Source of the DNA: Arthrinium phaeospermum
Taxonomy: Eukaryota; Ascomycota; Sordariomycetes; Amphisphaeriales; Apiosporaceae
Reading direction: 5' to 3'
Length of the DNA stretch: 64,000 nt
NCBI GenBank assembly: GCA_006503535.1
Contig: QYRS01000005.1
Span: forward strand, 992,001 to 1,056,000
Position numbers and translations under genes: made by a program. Position 1 is the stretch's first letter. The number at the start of each line of letters is the position of its first letter. Shown piece after piece: positions 21,551-35,100 of this stretch. The notes beneath the pieces were generated by a model that worked only from the letters and a program-made list of their open reading frames with translations, was not told the DNA's origin and made no database searches.

Positions 21551-23264
21551 ATGTCTGCCGCCAGACTCCTCTCCGCGCGAGCGGCCCAAGGCCTCCAAAG
21601 ATCGCAGGGCGCCCGTTCATTATGGACGCATCCGGCGTCTCTAGGCTGCACCCCGCGGCCAGTCGCATCGAGGCTGGCGAGTGCGGACCATGTCGCAGTC
21701 GCTCGACTTCAGCAGAAGCGCTACCAGTCGTCAGAGAAAGAAAGAGGCAGCAATTTCCAAACCAAACCTGAACCCCCGAAATTCAAGGCACTGGTTTACG
21801 CTTTGCGCCAAAGCTTCAGTTTCCGTCCGCTCATGGGCGCCTTCCGTGGCCAAAGCCTCCGTAGACTATTTCGACAGAGCCCCGAAGAGCTCGTACTAGC
21901 TGTGGTACTGTATGTTCTCCCATATTTAGTCCCCCACACCAAGCGTGCAACACTGACTCTCGTCAAACCGACAGCTTGACTGGCATAGGCGGCGTCGTGA
22001 TCTATGTCATATATACATACTTCAGCTACTTCCAGTCTGAACAATTCACACGCTTCCCTCCCGCAATCGCCAAATCTTTACGCCGCGCCCTTTATTACAG
22101 CAACTATGCGCCCGACCCGAAACTCGCTCTCAAGTATTACAAGATCGCTTTAGAACAATGCGAACAACATGCTATGGACCCCTTCTCGGATGAGGTCCTG
22201 GGTCTGAAGATCCAGCTAGCGGCGTGGTTGGAGAAGATTGGGTCTTACCAAAACTCCACAGAGGTCCTTGAAGCCCTCTTGCGAGATTGCAGAAGATGGG
22301 TTGACAAGATGGAGGAGGCCGTGAAAAAGGGACAGGTCGATAAGTCTGGAAATCTGATCGGAGTCCCTATACCGACAAAAGCGCCAACGGAAGCCGGTGC
22401 CCCTGGAGCAGATGTGCCGCCTGAGAACCTATGGGGTAAACGAACTAGGGTGCTTGGAAAGTGCGTTGGCATCAGCGTGAAGCTCGGGGAGATATATGCC
22501 GACGAGCATGTCCTTAAGGGCGAACAGGCGGGCGAGCGCCTTATATGGGCTGTAGAGACAGTTCTGAAGGAATTGCAAAGGCGGCAGGTTCAGGGCGTAC
22601 ACGAAGGCGAGGGAGACTGGATGTCGCCCGAGCAGATCGGAGGTGCTCTTGAAGGTAAGTAACGTTACACGCCGTCATGGGTTGCCTTGAACCACACTAA
22701 CCGCACGATAGCATTGGCAAACCACTACGAGTCCAAGTCGCAGCATTATCTGGCAGCACCGCTATATCTACAGGCGCTCACCCTATCACCCCCTAAGACG
22801 TGCCATACCGCCGTTCTGAGTAAGTTGAATGCTAAGAGAAATCCATTGGCTGCCTTGGCACAAATGCTAATCAAATGACAGTGAATAACTTGGCTATATC
22901 TCTGGCTCAGCAACCCACTGACGTTCCTGCTGAACTGCAAACGACGCCTGCGACGGCTACAGCAGGCCAGTCGCGTCCGACGAGGTCTACGATGCTCAAG
23001 AATGCCAGGCAATGGGCTCTACAAGCTCACGCCACAAGCACCAAGGTAACAGGCGAAGACAGGACACCTGAATGCGATGAAGCATGTGCTGTGGCTCTCT
23101 GTAACCTTGGAGAGATCGCCGCCATGACAGGCGACATGGAGGAAGCCAAGAAGAGATTCAAGGAATCACTCGGATTGAGCAAGCGCATTGCTTTCCCAGA
23201 AGGAATCAGCCAGGCCCAGGATGGACTCGCCGCTGTCTCGATGCAGACTAAGACCAGCGTCTAA
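21551..23264 (+). CDS. Mitochondrial inner-membrane TPR protein, Mgr3-like
   Basis: Four exons: 21551-21909, 21975-22654, 22712-22819 and 22882-23264. Introns are 65, 57 and 62 nt, with GTATGT or GTAAGT donors and CAG/TAG acceptors. The product is 509 residues. The start at 21551 gives MSAARLLSARAAQGLQRSQG, an Arg/Ser/Ala-rich presequence. One transmembrane helix (LTGIGGVVIYVIYTYFSYF) lies at about residues 120-138. The rest is helical, with TPR-like units around RALYYSNYAPDPKLALKYYKIALE, LANHYESKSQHYLAAPLYLQAL and CNLGEIAAMTGDMEEAKKRFKESLGLS. Presequence, one membrane helix and C-terminal TPRs match yeast Mgr3, an adaptor of the i-AAA protease Yme1 in the intermembrane space. The function is inferred from this architecture. 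Confidence 0.82.
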
Positions 23265-26200
23265 CGAAGTGGCTCGCATCGAAGTTCATCCCGGAATGAG
23301 ATCGGTCTGTATCTCAATGTACAATATATTTACGGCCACAAGTCAGCCCTCAATGTGAGCAGTGTCCAGCATTTCGTTTCGTAGCAGTCTTGTAATACGA
23401 GACTGAGAAGACTTTCACATCGGCATGCACAAAGCTTCCCCAAATTCGGCCGCCTAGCGGTCTACAAAGAAAACACCAACGGTCCCTCCATATTAGTATT
23501 TCCCTATAGCCTTGGGGACTACTGAGCTATTTCACCATTCCGGCCAATGGTGAACAAACCGAATCAGAGTATGTATTTAGTGAAGGTTCCCAGCGAGTTG
23601 GCCATCACCCCCTGCCTGGGCCTTCGTGTTGGACTCGGGCTCGTCTGTCGAAAATGACAGACTGGCCATAATGAGTTGGCTCATTCACGACCCCTCGACT
23701 ACTATCGTGTTTGTAGTGGGCAAGTGCAGCATCTGTCGTGCTTCAAGGGCCACTGGCAACCAATGCCGGACCCCCCATTCCAGATACCCCTTCCTTCATC
23801 GGTCCAATACGAATGACCCCAGCAGCGAGCTGCGGTCGATAAGGACAGCAACCGGTTTCAAGAAATAAACGATGACGGGGGCGCTTTAAATTCGGAACAT
23901 GTGTGTATTTCTATTGGCCTAGAAGGTCAGCCAAGATTCTGGGATCGGGGGGCTGAGTAAGGACACATCACAGCTGGAGTCGCAATATGAAGCCCTCATA
24001 GTATGTCAGTTGGATTTCCCAGCACCATTCTCCTCATCTCTGGCGGCGAAAGCTGCTCGTAAAGGGTTCCTATCGAAATCTCACGATGGGGCTTCAAAAC
24101 CGACGCGCGAATCTACGAGGCCACCGTGAAGTCATCCAGCACAGACTGGCCTCGATCAAGTCGAGCTATATCAAAATCAGCTTACCGATGCCGGTTGCAA
24201 GGGGTGTTTGACTAGGCGCGAAGCAGAGTTATTCGACGTTGGGTGAATTTGCGAATACGACCCGATCGCAACGAACAGTCAGATTGATAGGCCAGCTCAG
24301 TTGACGCCTTTAACTCCATCAACGACGGTCCTGTTTCACTGCTATCACTGTCGTATGTATCCTGGTCGACAGTCTATTTCCAGGCCGTCATCGAATTCAT
24401 TATTTCTCACAAACCCAGCTACGGGTTCGATTGTCAACGCAATGGCAGTCTCCGTCACTTGACGATAGTCCGTGGTCTCGCTGCTTACGGGACTCAACCA
24501 CCATACCATACCATTTGTCTCAAACACAGTCAGTTCATTGGGGGAGTACTTGGCAATGCGGCATCACAAAGTCTCCCTCGATGATACAGCCTATCCAAAA
24601 ATAACATACGCACCAGGGCAGAAATTGTCGCTGAGCGTCAATAGTAAGCAAGTGCGGTCCAGTCCAGCTGACTGGTCTGGCCATGTTCCGGGTCGGTTGT
24701 ACCGATATGTCGATGCCGGTTCGTACCGTTGGTCACCTCTTCTTCCCCGGTTGGACCTCTTCGTCCGAACGCACCGGTAGCGTCGGACTTGCCGACGGAA
24801 TTTGGCTCGACCGTCTGTTTGGGGACAGATCGGACGTCCAAGGCACATACCACGTCCTCTCCCGGCCTGCAGGTTCATTGTCAGTGCGAGCTGCTGGAAG
24901 AGCCAGGGCGAACAGTGTACCGGCTCGGTTGAGGCCGCTGGAACCTGCATCGGGACTTTTACCGCGCATTCTTTAATCTTGTGTTTGGGAACGCCAGCAA
25001 TGCTCCTACTGTATGGTGGCTCCTAACGACTGGCTGCGAAACGTTCCGATGCAGCTAATAATGGTACCCAGCAGCACCAGCACCGGCGGACGGCGCAAAC
25101 CGTTTGCATCCTGAACGCCACCGTTCGCGTTTCGTTACGCTTGGTGCTTTCCAGTCGGTTTTCTCTCATGCGCTGGCGTCTCGATCAAGCCCGCGATGAA
25201 CCCTTGCCTGACACGACTTGACGTCAGGTGGAAGACCTCCAGTGATTTGGTTTTGCCGCTGTTGTTGTTATTGTTGCGTATCGATGCTCAACCAACACGA
25301 TTCCCCCGCGGGGAGCGGAGATGCCACAAGCTGACGACATCGGTTACCAAGTCAGTGACCTACTTGCATTTCTCTCCCTCGACATTTCGCACCATGTAAT
25401 GCACGACTGGCCGACAGGACTACGTAACGTCCTGCAAACGGGCGAGTCAGGTTATACCTTGAGAGGGCATGGCCAAGCAACAGCCAAGCAACAGCTAAAC
25501 AACATGGTTACATGGCCAAGGAAGTGGCGCAAAAAGCCAAGTCTCGCCCTGTGATTTGGGTTTTCCTTACGGTCTGCGCCTCACATGTAATCAGTACAGC
25601 GGAAGAGTCGAGGCAGTGACGGGTCGTGCGCAGGCGTGCCGTTTATCCTGGACCATAATGCTTGTTTTGCTGCTAGTAATGCGGGAGCGAATATGGGACA
25701 GTCGAGACCACATCCTGCAGTTGGTTAGTTGGCAATCGAGGAGGGGCCAGAGTCACGGTGCCCCTTTACGAAAGCACGTCTGTTCGTTTCATGTTTCGGA
25801 CTCGACATACCGGTATGTATGTTTTCTCGACGGAGGGAGATATGCAGATCTACGCTTCATCTGATGTCTGTTTGGCCCGGATTCTTCCGTTGAGGCAAAC
25901 CATTGATCGTCTTGCATGAGAATGCCCTTCGGAGCCGAGCATCCAGCGCTCGATTTTCCGATTGTCTTGGCCCATGGGATTTCGCGATGTCGATCGATCA
26001 TCTGAGGGCGACAAACTCCTGTCAGCAGTCTTGGGAAGATTTGGCGTCTCAACGACCAGACTGCAGTATACGGATGAACTCTCACCATTCACTTTTGACT
26101 CCCCTGGGCTTGCTCTGCTAACGGAGCGAGGCCGGAAAGGCGGCATCAACATCCAGGGGCTGGCCCATTGAGCCATTGGGAGTTTCTCTCCATCAACCTG

Positions 26201-27290
26201 AGGTTCTTACGGCTACTCGGCCAAACAATCGTCGCGTCCGTACTCCAATACGTCAGCTTCCGTAGCCGCGCGTCTCCATATCGCATCACTCGCGCACCCT
26301 GGTTCCCTCTGGATCCCTCACGCCTCGCTTGCGCCTGCATGCATGCATACAGCGTACAGTTTCTGTGTGGGGGAGAAAGGCGCAGGGACCTGGGAAGCAT
26401 CTCTTTGGCCAGCGGCCAGCCAGGAGACATCGAAATACAGTAGACACGGGGCAGCCGTTCGTTCGGGGACTACGAAGCGCCCGTCTCCTCTTTTTTCTTT
26501 TCTCCTGCCCCCCTTCCCCAAAGTTTAAAATGGATTAGGGTACGGCTAGGTACTCCGGGGTATCCTCCAGTCTGTGTGGCCCCCATGCGGGCCATATGCG
26601 GGGGATCAGCTCTAAGAAAAGATCCATCTAGATGTCGGGGAGTTTCTGAGTTTCCCATGTGTCTGGCGTTCGTCGACTTTACGCCGGTATCCCTGTCTTT
26701 TGGAAACGCCCTCCCCAATCTGGAATTTGGCTTTCGCCGTAGGGCTTGGCCTTCCGCACTTGCAGCTTTCCGTCCGGACTCGACCACAGCGAGCTTTCTC
26801 CGAGACCAAAACAGAAACACGCACAGAAGGAGAGGAAGGGAGAGGAGACGAGGGTAAGGCGAGAGACGGGAATACCATGACGGATCCCGGACCCGGAAGG
26901 CGCCCCCCTCTTCTTGTTCGTCTTGGGTGGCCTCTCTGCTCGGATGAGAGGCAGAGCAATACCTGGTTATTCCGTTGTTCTGGCCTGATCTAGACCTGTA
27001 GCGTTTCTCATCGTCGGTACAGCGCTTGCTTCTCATTGGCGTCTGCTCTTGATGTACCTTTGCTGGCGAGCGAGTATTACAGCGACTTAGCCATGACCAG
27101 TGTCCGTGCCATAGAGGAAGAAAAAAAAAAAAAAGAAAACGGCATGGCAAGACCCGGCCGACACGTAGTAAGAGACGAGGGGGACAAGAGAATGGGCGTT
27201 AGGTCTAAATCTAAGGTTAATCTGGGAATATTTGTCATGACGCAACGACGACCTTGGAACTTGGTGTCTATCGTCGCCACCGCGCCGGTT

Positions 27291-27315
27291 CCCCCCCCCC
27301 CCCCCCCCCCCCCCC
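27291..27315. repeat. Poly-C tract, 25 nt
   Basis: An uninterrupted run of 25 C on the plus strand. The minus strand could form a G-quadruplex and the plus strand an i-motif. Length may be unreliable in the assembly. Confidence 0.9.
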
Positions 27316-28160
27316 TTCACAATCCCACATGGAGACTAGACGTGGGTAGTACGACTACTGTAGGTAAGTAAGGAAAGGTGTCTAGACAGGCCGTCGGCCG
27401 GGTAGAGGCTGAACCCCACAAGCATGGGGGGGCCGCACACGCAACTTGTCTACCAACTAACCTGTTCTAGGTTTTAAGGTGCTGGTAGCCTGGCCGAACT
27501 TGTAAGCTCATCATCCCCACACAGCCTTTCAGGAGAAGAGAACGGCGCGCGCAAGTGCTAGCGCGCTGCCGCAGCTAGAGAGTATAGCGGTCAACGCCTC
27601 GCTCCTTGGCCTTGGGTAAAGTGCGTGTACAGGCCCCGATTAGACGCCGGGACAGGTCAATTGCAGTCGTTTTTTTTTTTTTTTTTACCTTCTCTTGATC
27701 ACCTTGTGTGTGGAGTGTAAATGTTGTTGTTCAGAGAAGAAGAGATCCTGCCTTCAAATGTTCTGTGTGTTGGCTCTGCTTTTATGTACAGAAGACATGT
27801 AGATGTCAACCGGTGTTAAATATTCGGCGAAACTAAGCCCTAGCTGAAAACTGGACAAAGTATGCCTCTGTGTCCCAGAATGGTAGGGTATGTAGATACA
27901 CGTGCAAAAGCGCAACTAGGTATTGTCAACTCGTCACGATCGGTGTGCCGAAAATATATGCTCTCAATCAATGCTGTCCTATTGTTGACGCTGCTGCAGA
28001 CAAGAAAAAACTGTCACTACTGTGGAAGTGCGACTAGAAAATGCGGATAAACAGAACCAGAAGGCAGGACAAATCTGAAAACGCCTCGATGAAACGCCCA
28101 GGAACGCCGCCATGACAAGAATAGCAACTGAATCAACGCCGCCGTAGTAATTCTAATTTG

Positions 28161-28181
28161 CCCCCCCCCCCCCCCCCCCCC
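28161..28181. repeat. Poly-C tract, 21 nt, just 3' of the bZIP gene
   Basis: An uninterrupted run of 21 C on the plus strand, about 140 nt beyond the bZIP stop codon. In the bZIP transcript it would be a poly-G run in the 3' UTR, if transcription extends this far. Confidence 0.9.
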
Positions 28182-28320
28182 TTCCCGGATCACTACCTCT
28201 TTTTGTTGCACTTGTTCGTGCTACCTTCTTCAGCCGAGTTGCCAAACAAGCCCGTCCTGATCCCACTACCCCTCCCACCTTCCCATCGCACCAAGAATAG
28301 AACCAAGCACCAAAAAACTG

Positions 28321-29059
28321 TTACATGGGGTAGGCCGTGGCTTCGTGATATAGAAACAGGTTCATGTCGTCGGTTGTTGCCGGCATGCCGCCCCCCATGG
28401 TGGTGGGGTCGAAGCCCATGGCGGCGGCGGCGGCGGCGGCTTGGTGGTGGTGGTGGTACTGGACCGCCGTAGCCTGATCCGTCTTCAGCTTGATATACTC
28501 AGATTGCAGCGCCGTGTACGCCTGGCTGAGCACATCGTTCTTCTGCTGGGACTCGTTGAGCAAGACCTCCAGATCCTTGATGCGCTGGTCCTTCCTCTCC
28601 CGGTATGCCCTTTGGGAAGCACGATTTTGTGCTCTCCGGCGCTATCCCACCAGCAAGCCGCGTGTTAGTGTCAAATATGGGAAAGAGAGTGATGGGGTTT
28701 TTATCATCGTCTCTTACCGAAAGCACCGACGGGGGCGCGTTCTTATAACGGTTCTCTCGTTTCCGCTTGGCCGCCGGCTTGGTGCTGGCTGGGTCGGCGG
28801 CGTCCCCTTTGATAATGTCGCCAGAGTCGTCGGTGTGGTCCTCAAAGTTGGCATATGTTCCGTTATACGTGTGATCGTACTGCCTCTGGTTAGGTAAAGA
28901 TTGTGCAGAGCTGGTGCTTAATGCCCATACCGGCGTATCACTTGGACTTGTCGAGGCTGTGGTCGTGGACGAGTCCATATATGCTTCTTGGTCGTGATAC
29001 GTGAAGAGTAGCGAGTTCGATGGGGAGGGCAGGTCCAGAAGATGATCGATCTCTTCCAT
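28321..29059 (-). CDS. bZIP transcription factor, AP-1/Yap-like basic region
   Basis: Two exons, 29059-28718 and 28641-28321, with a 76-nt phase-0 intron (28642-28717, GTAAGA...GATAG). The product is 220 residues. Residues 1-100 are acidic and Ser/Thr-rich (MEEIDHLLDLPSPSNSLLF), as in an activation domain. The intron splits the DNA-binding domain exactly before RRRAQNRASQRAYRERK (from residue 115). This basic region carries the N-R-A-S-Q-R-A signature of Yap/AP-1-type fungal bZIPs. A leucine-zipper-like heptad region follows (IKDLEVLLNESQQKNDVLSQ), then a His/Ala-rich tail ending MNLFLYHEATAYPM. No Cys-rich redox domain is present, so a Yap1-type oxidative-stress mechanism is not indicated. 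It stands alone in about 13 kb without other genes, as is common for developmental regulators. Targets are unknown. Confidence 0.9.
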
Positions 29060-32000
29060 GACGAAGGGCTATAAGATAGAATATGGGAAGGATGTAGGCT
29101 GGTTGATATTGAGGATGAGGAACAAGTGGTTTGTTCTTGGAGGCCCCGAGGCTGTAAGGCGAAGTTGAGTAAGGAGAGAAGGGGGTCGGCGAGTTGGGAT
29201 GACGGATGCTTATCACTTGATGACTTGTGAAGAATGATTATGAAAGAAGCTGGAGTGGCAAGGGTGTGTGTGTGTGCTGCTGGACAGGGGAATCCGGGAG
29301 AGACTTTTGTCAGATTATATCTCGAACGCGCTTTCTGCTATCGAACCCGAAAAGCCAAATCAAGGTTGGCTTTATGTCGTTTCTTCTGGTTCGAGGTCGC
29401 GGTCGAGGTTCAAAGCCATGGCATGCCTCTCGTGGTCGCCCTTCGCTAGACAACTTACATGCATGCGTACATATATACTTGCCTCTTACTAGCGATTGTG
29501 TACCAGCAGTACATGCAGACTTACTACAATTGATGCTTCCAATGACATGGAGACACCCCTGCTCGAGTGGTGCTGGCGGTCCTGCAGGTCAACGCACAGA
29601 GGGTCAAGATGGAGGGGAGGCAGGTCTGCAGCATGGATGTCAGTTGGAAGCCAAGGTACCTGGGAGTACCGGCCACAGCACCGCATCGCACCGCACAGCA
29701 CAGCACAGCAAGCATCAAATGGCTGCTACGTCGCATGCGGGCTGATGATGATTATGATTCAATGCTGATCGGAATGGCAGAGCCGTCAAATACGTACCAA
29801 ACACGATCCGTGGGCACAACCTCGAGTTTCGCTGCAGCGCCCCTAAGCCCCATGGGGACTGGCGAGGTGCGAATTAGGGTCCCTACTACGGAAGCGCAAA
29901 AAAGCTTTTATTCCCTTTCCAGTCCAGATGTTGGCATCAGATGAAGACGACGAGGCTAACTTGGCAGAGCTAGCAACCTACTTTTGTCGGGGGCGGGGTA
30001 TCGACGGGCCCCATCCAGCGGCTCTATTTGCTGGGCCACTGCTGGCAGGCGCTGGGGACTGGGGCACTCGCTGCTGGGCCCCTACTGGCATCCATAACTT
30101 ACTGGGGACCTAAAGTACTGGGAAGATGCATGCCCAGTCCCCTGGCCTCGCCAGCAATTCACATGGTGGAAAATTGACAAGACTTTACCCGTTCGTGTCC
30201 ACCCTCCTGCAACCATTGTATGGTCGGAACTATTGACAGAGCTGCTCTCTGTCTCCTCATCGCCGTCTTGAACCTCAATTGTCATCGGGAACAGGTAGCT
30301 AGCAAGATGCCAAGTCCCGAATCCCACCCCCGCCAGCAATAATTCGTTGTGACAGTAGCAGCTAACTCCGCGGGCAATATTCGTCGCGCAGGGCAAGGCG
30401 TGCCTGCTGACGTCAATTGGCTTGAGCATTGTATATATCCAATGGCATCCTTCGCAAACAACTGCCGGCCTATACCATTTACCAACTCGGACAGACTGCT
30501 TATTACCGAATAGGAAAGAATGGGTTAAAAGCCAGGCCAGACCAGACCAGAACCCAGGACTAAATCTAATGCATTTCCGGTACAGCCTGGCCTGGCAAAG
30601 ACACGGCCAGATCAACCTCGATCGGCGATATGGCAAGCTCTTTGCCATATCTCAGCTACCTACCTTACGCTATGCTGTGTCTATCGGGAGGCCATGAAAC
30701 GAGGCTGCAGTCAGGGTTGGATATCTAGCGGGGCAGACTACGGCACGCTTTGAAGTTATCGGCCCCCAGGTTCCCGGGAGTGTTAGTGAGGCCTTGGAGG
30801 TTAAAACTCCCACATTCTATACTAAGGATTAGACAACACGGCGATACCGAACGACGCAGCCAGGGCGGGCGCAGAATGTCTTGAGAGAGGGCGCCGGGGG
30901 ATCGGACGACTGATGCTATTTCTAGTCATTGGGAGCCCTCCATCCATCCGTAAGCCCCCCCAAGCCGACTGGTAGGAAAATGAAAGAAGACCTGTCCTGT
31001 TCAGTCCAGCCCAGCCCAGCCCAGTCACGTTGGTCGGACGTCGCAAACCACAGCAGTTCAGTTATCAAGACGGAAATTTGGTCATTGCGACTCGTCTCGC
31101 CATGGAAGTAGGGTTCCCCGAGTTAAGTCCAGGCCACCGAAAACTGCACGCTGCTGACATGCCCAACTGAAGCTCGGACGTATCACTAATCAGCCCGTAA
31201 TGTTTCCCGTTATATACCTACCAGGTAGTGAATTATTCCAGGTATGTAAACACTGGCTGTGTGTATCACTCACTGTCAGATGGATGGGACGGGGCTGAAA
31301 ACCGGGTGTCCCTCATAAAGATCCCCACTAGGTTATGTACCTAAGCTTAGGTACCTGTGGATGCTAGCCAGGACAGCTTTGCGGGGGAATGGGCATGGAC
31401 GACGACATTGCAACGCTTAATGGCTTCCGAGCAAGCTTCTATTAGAGTCAATGTTTGGACTGCCAACTGTTTGGCTAGGTATGGAGGTAGCTACTTCACC
31501 AATAGCATGCATGTCACTATCACGTGCTGAATGACGACGTAATATACAATGCATATGCCCATCTAGGAGCTTTCTGCTTTTCCGCAGCTAACGTTATTCG
31601 AGCTTCAACGGTCGTTCGGTAGGCTTTGGGATGCCGGTGATCGGCGTAGAATCCCGCCGCTAGCCACGAACCGTTTTGAACTACTCTACCACTACTTACT
31701 TCATGTGAATTGAATTGACGTCCTTTCGAAAACCCCCAGCAATCAATCGTACTCTAGAGTACACACACATACACGCACAACTGAAGCCGAGCGAGATACC
31801 TGAATATACATGTGAGGATCTGTCTTCTCCGTTCTGTTTTCTGCAGTGAGAATTGAGAAATGGCCGCCCGGTTCTCGCCATAGGCTATCAGCGGCCTCCA
31901 CAACTGATAGTGCCATTTGCAGAAAGATCATATTGACTTGGACTTACCGGATCCGGGCTCTGACAGTTGACTCATGCTGGTTCGCCTGGGTTGCCGGGGT

Positions 32001-32082
32001 CTTACCTGCATGACCCTGATGGCGTACCTCCTCGGAGCTGGCAGCCCCTCTCCCATATTCTCTCACTCGTACGAGGGGAGGG

Positions 32083-32105
32083 GAGAGAGAGAGAGAGAGA
32101 GAGAG
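32083..32105. repeat. (AG)n microsatellite
   Basis: About 11 uninterrupted AG units in intergenic sequence. Confidence 0.9.
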
Positions 32106-35100
32106 CCACAGCATTTACCCGATCCAGAGAGCTTTGGTCTTAGCCTGCCAAGATGGATAAGGAAGGGCCAACTGTCCACCCAAAGCCAGCCTGGCCGTTA
32201 CCGAATGCGGCGCCGATAACCCAGCATGCTTGCTGACGACCCGGCGATCGCTTCAGGGTCCAGCTTGGTCAGCATGTAAATCCAGACACCCAGCACACCC
32301 CAGCACACCCACCCGTTCATCAGGTTACCCCAAGCGAGTATGATGATTGGTGCTACGAGTTCACGAGCGACCCGAAGAAAATATTAGGGTCTTATATGCA
32401 TGCTGATTCTGGACAGGATCGTCTTCATTCTATTGCCTAGTGCGCTGCTAGAGAACCGGAGCAAGGTCCGTTCTGGCTCGGGCGACCGTATTAAGTGCAG
32501 AATCCCCAGGCAGACTCCCGATCAGGAAGCCTTCGCGGGTCCTGTCTGCCCTACAAGGCCAATATATACCCTCTTTCTTCCCCATCTAGATGCCCTACGT
32601 GGGGACACCGGCAACTGCACAATGGCATAGATGTACAGCTCTCAAGTAAGAAACCCGAGAATCAGCCGTGTAAAGGCCGATCGCCGATGACGCTGCCTTG
32701 TCGAGGAATCCGAACGGCGTGGCCGCACTTCCGGGGTTGTCAATGGCGAGAGCTCTGTGACCTGGTGCTCCAAGCCAATGGCAGAGCTGAGGTGGCTACG
32801 TGTGCGCCCAAGACCCTGGCAGTTAGTCGCACCAAGATCTGCAGGAAGAAGCTTGGCTTGCTGCAAGCCCGCACGCCAGATGCTTATGTGATGATGCTAT
32901 TTCCGTCCTTTTTGTCAGATTCCAGCCAATCAGGCTCTTCCGTCTTGACAAGACATTACATAAGGGTAGGGTCTGACCGCCAGAACGTGTATAAGTATAG
33001 CTCTGGATATAGCTCTGCTCCTGATTGGCCGGAAGGGATCGAGCAGAGCTACCAGACCCTGGTCCATGGCCGACGCCGCCGGTAGTCATGGCTTGTCATC
33101 ATCAGCATCGTCCTCGCCATCTCCTCCACGACTTGTCATGCGGCGGCCGGCGAGCACACCGATGCTAGTTACCAGGAAGGAAGGAGGTAATATACACATT
33201 GCGGACTTTCATTCATCGCGTCTGACTTCTCTCTGTAGATCGGTATCATGTTTATTTCTTTTTGATATATTTACAGCTCTTTCAGGAGCTGGGGTCAAAT
33301 ACCTGAACCCCCTTTCCGGCGTCACGCGCACCCCGCCATGAAAGGCGTAGCCTACTGGCATTGATCTTCTCGGGGGCTGTTTAGGTGACATGGCAGGCAG
33401 CAATACCATAATATCATATATAATCTTATAAGTGTGCATGCATATGTGAGTAATAAACAAGTCTCAAGGCCCGGTATACTGGGTACCAGTACTGCTTCAA
33501 CGGACCGTGCCGGGTATGGCCAAGTATACCTACTTAGGCAGGCGAAGAGGCACCACCATCAAGATGCTTCTAGAATGGCGGATTTCCTTCTATGCAGCCG
33601 CTCCCGCCACATCTCCTTCTTTTAGATCTGCGTCATATCCGGCGGTCTCACCACTAAAAGGGGACGCACGCCGCAGACCCTGTATTTAGGGCTCTGACAC
33701 ATAATCATCGTGGCTCCATTACACAATGTATCTAATTGTCGCTCCTCATGACGACGCCAAAGTGCCAGCGCTCTCTCAGGTGAGGGAACACCGGGTTGTA
33801 TCATGCATGTATGCATTCGCGTATGCGGTACCAGTCGCGGAGCAGCGACTACATGTGTTTAGATAATAAGGTGCGCCCAAGTTTCTTGGCAATCAGATCC
33901 TTATAAACCCGGCCCTGGATGCCCGGATGACCACCCGTACGAGATGCTAGATCAGCCTTGCAGGGCGCGCGCGCGCGCGTGGACGGAGGTTTCTCCGACA
34001 ACGGTTAAAGCGAGTCGGAAGGGAAATAGAAAAAGAAAAAACAATACGCTGCTGTGACAGCCACAATCTGCAGCAGGCCCCAAGGGTTTAGGTAAGTAGG
34101 TATGCAGGGCGTCGTGTGAGACATAGGGGAGGGGGGTGAGGCCGGGCTAGCCTCCCGAATGGGGTAAAAGAGACCGCTGCTTCGGCATCTGGGATTGGTC
34201 CCAGGTGGTACGAGGCCATGGCAAAAGGCGGGGCTTGGCAGTGACGATGACGCCGCCGCCGCCGCCGGTGACTGGTAACGGGTCGTTTTTGGCATCGAGT
34301 AACGTAGCGGCTCGTCTCTGCTCAAATGCATGTCCCCCGGCGCCCTACTGCTGTCGTGTATATGTGGGCAAGTGGATGTGCTACGAGGATCTTGGTCTGC
34401 ATGTCCTCTGCATACCGTACATTGCACACCTGCAGCATGGGCAGAAGAAGCGTCACCTGCCGCATCTTCCGTAGGTAGGTATTGTGTGACGCCGAGGCTT
34501 GCTCGAGAGAACCCCCATCCCGGAGGAAGACCACGGCTCCAGGAGAACAGAGAGGCTTCGATACCGGGCATGGGCGGTTGCGACGGGGTGTGCCTTGGGG
34601 TTGGCCTTCGAATCATGTGGTGTGGATGACGTGCATACAGAGGAGTAACTGGACCCCGCGAGAATTTCGTACTCGTCTCCTTCCTTATTTTTTTCTTTTT
34701 CGTGTTTTGGTCATATATCAGGCAACGCGATGTAGTGAGTGAATGGAGTCGGGATCCCATTGGAGAAGCTGTTACTTGGATGGAAGTCCCACGTCGGCCA
34801 AGGACTGCGAGGTAGACTCGTGCAGAACCCCCATGAAAGCACTGTCCTATGAGCGAGGAGCATACTCGTTGCATTGGTGACGGTCCCAATGCTTAATCTC
34901 TAATTCTATATCGCGAGAAGCATACTTGCTCATGATTGGGGGAATTGGGAAGGAATCGCCAAGGGTATCTCGAAGCGGGTGTCGATCCCGCCCTTCCGCG
35001 CCGTCAATCCAGCCATCCACCCGGCCGGGATATTTAACACTCGGTCAACCGTTTCTTCCAGTCGAAGGACCTGGACTCAGGCTCCTATGGTTTCCACGTG

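Larger units (their letters stand above)
23265..28320. other. 5-kb gene-free region with homopolymer tracts
   Basis: No coding region could be supported on either strand over 5 kb; open frames here are short and have no sensible codon pattern. Simple features are an A-rich run at about 27120-27135, a run of 25 C at 27291-27315, a run of 17 T at 27670-27686 and a run of 21 C at 28161-28181. The right part would include the 3' UTR of the bZIP gene. Much of it may be regulatory or transcribed as non-coding RNA, but nothing in the sequence proves this. Confidence 0.5.

Noticed and set aside
32495..33085. 196-codon plus-strand frame
   Set aside because: Composition is irregular with no ordered core and no splice-linked neighbours; considered a chance frame.
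34005..34889. 294-codon open frame on the minus strand in the bZIP upstream region
   Set aside because: Ser/Pro/Thr/Arg-rich with no ordered segment, no family resemblance and codons without bias. It appears to be a chance frame in GC-rich intergenic DNA.
34960..35010. T-arm-like sequence GCGGGTGTCGATCCCGC
   Set aside because: The loop is not the TTCRA type, and no acceptor, D or anticodon arm can be drawn around it, so no tRNA was called.
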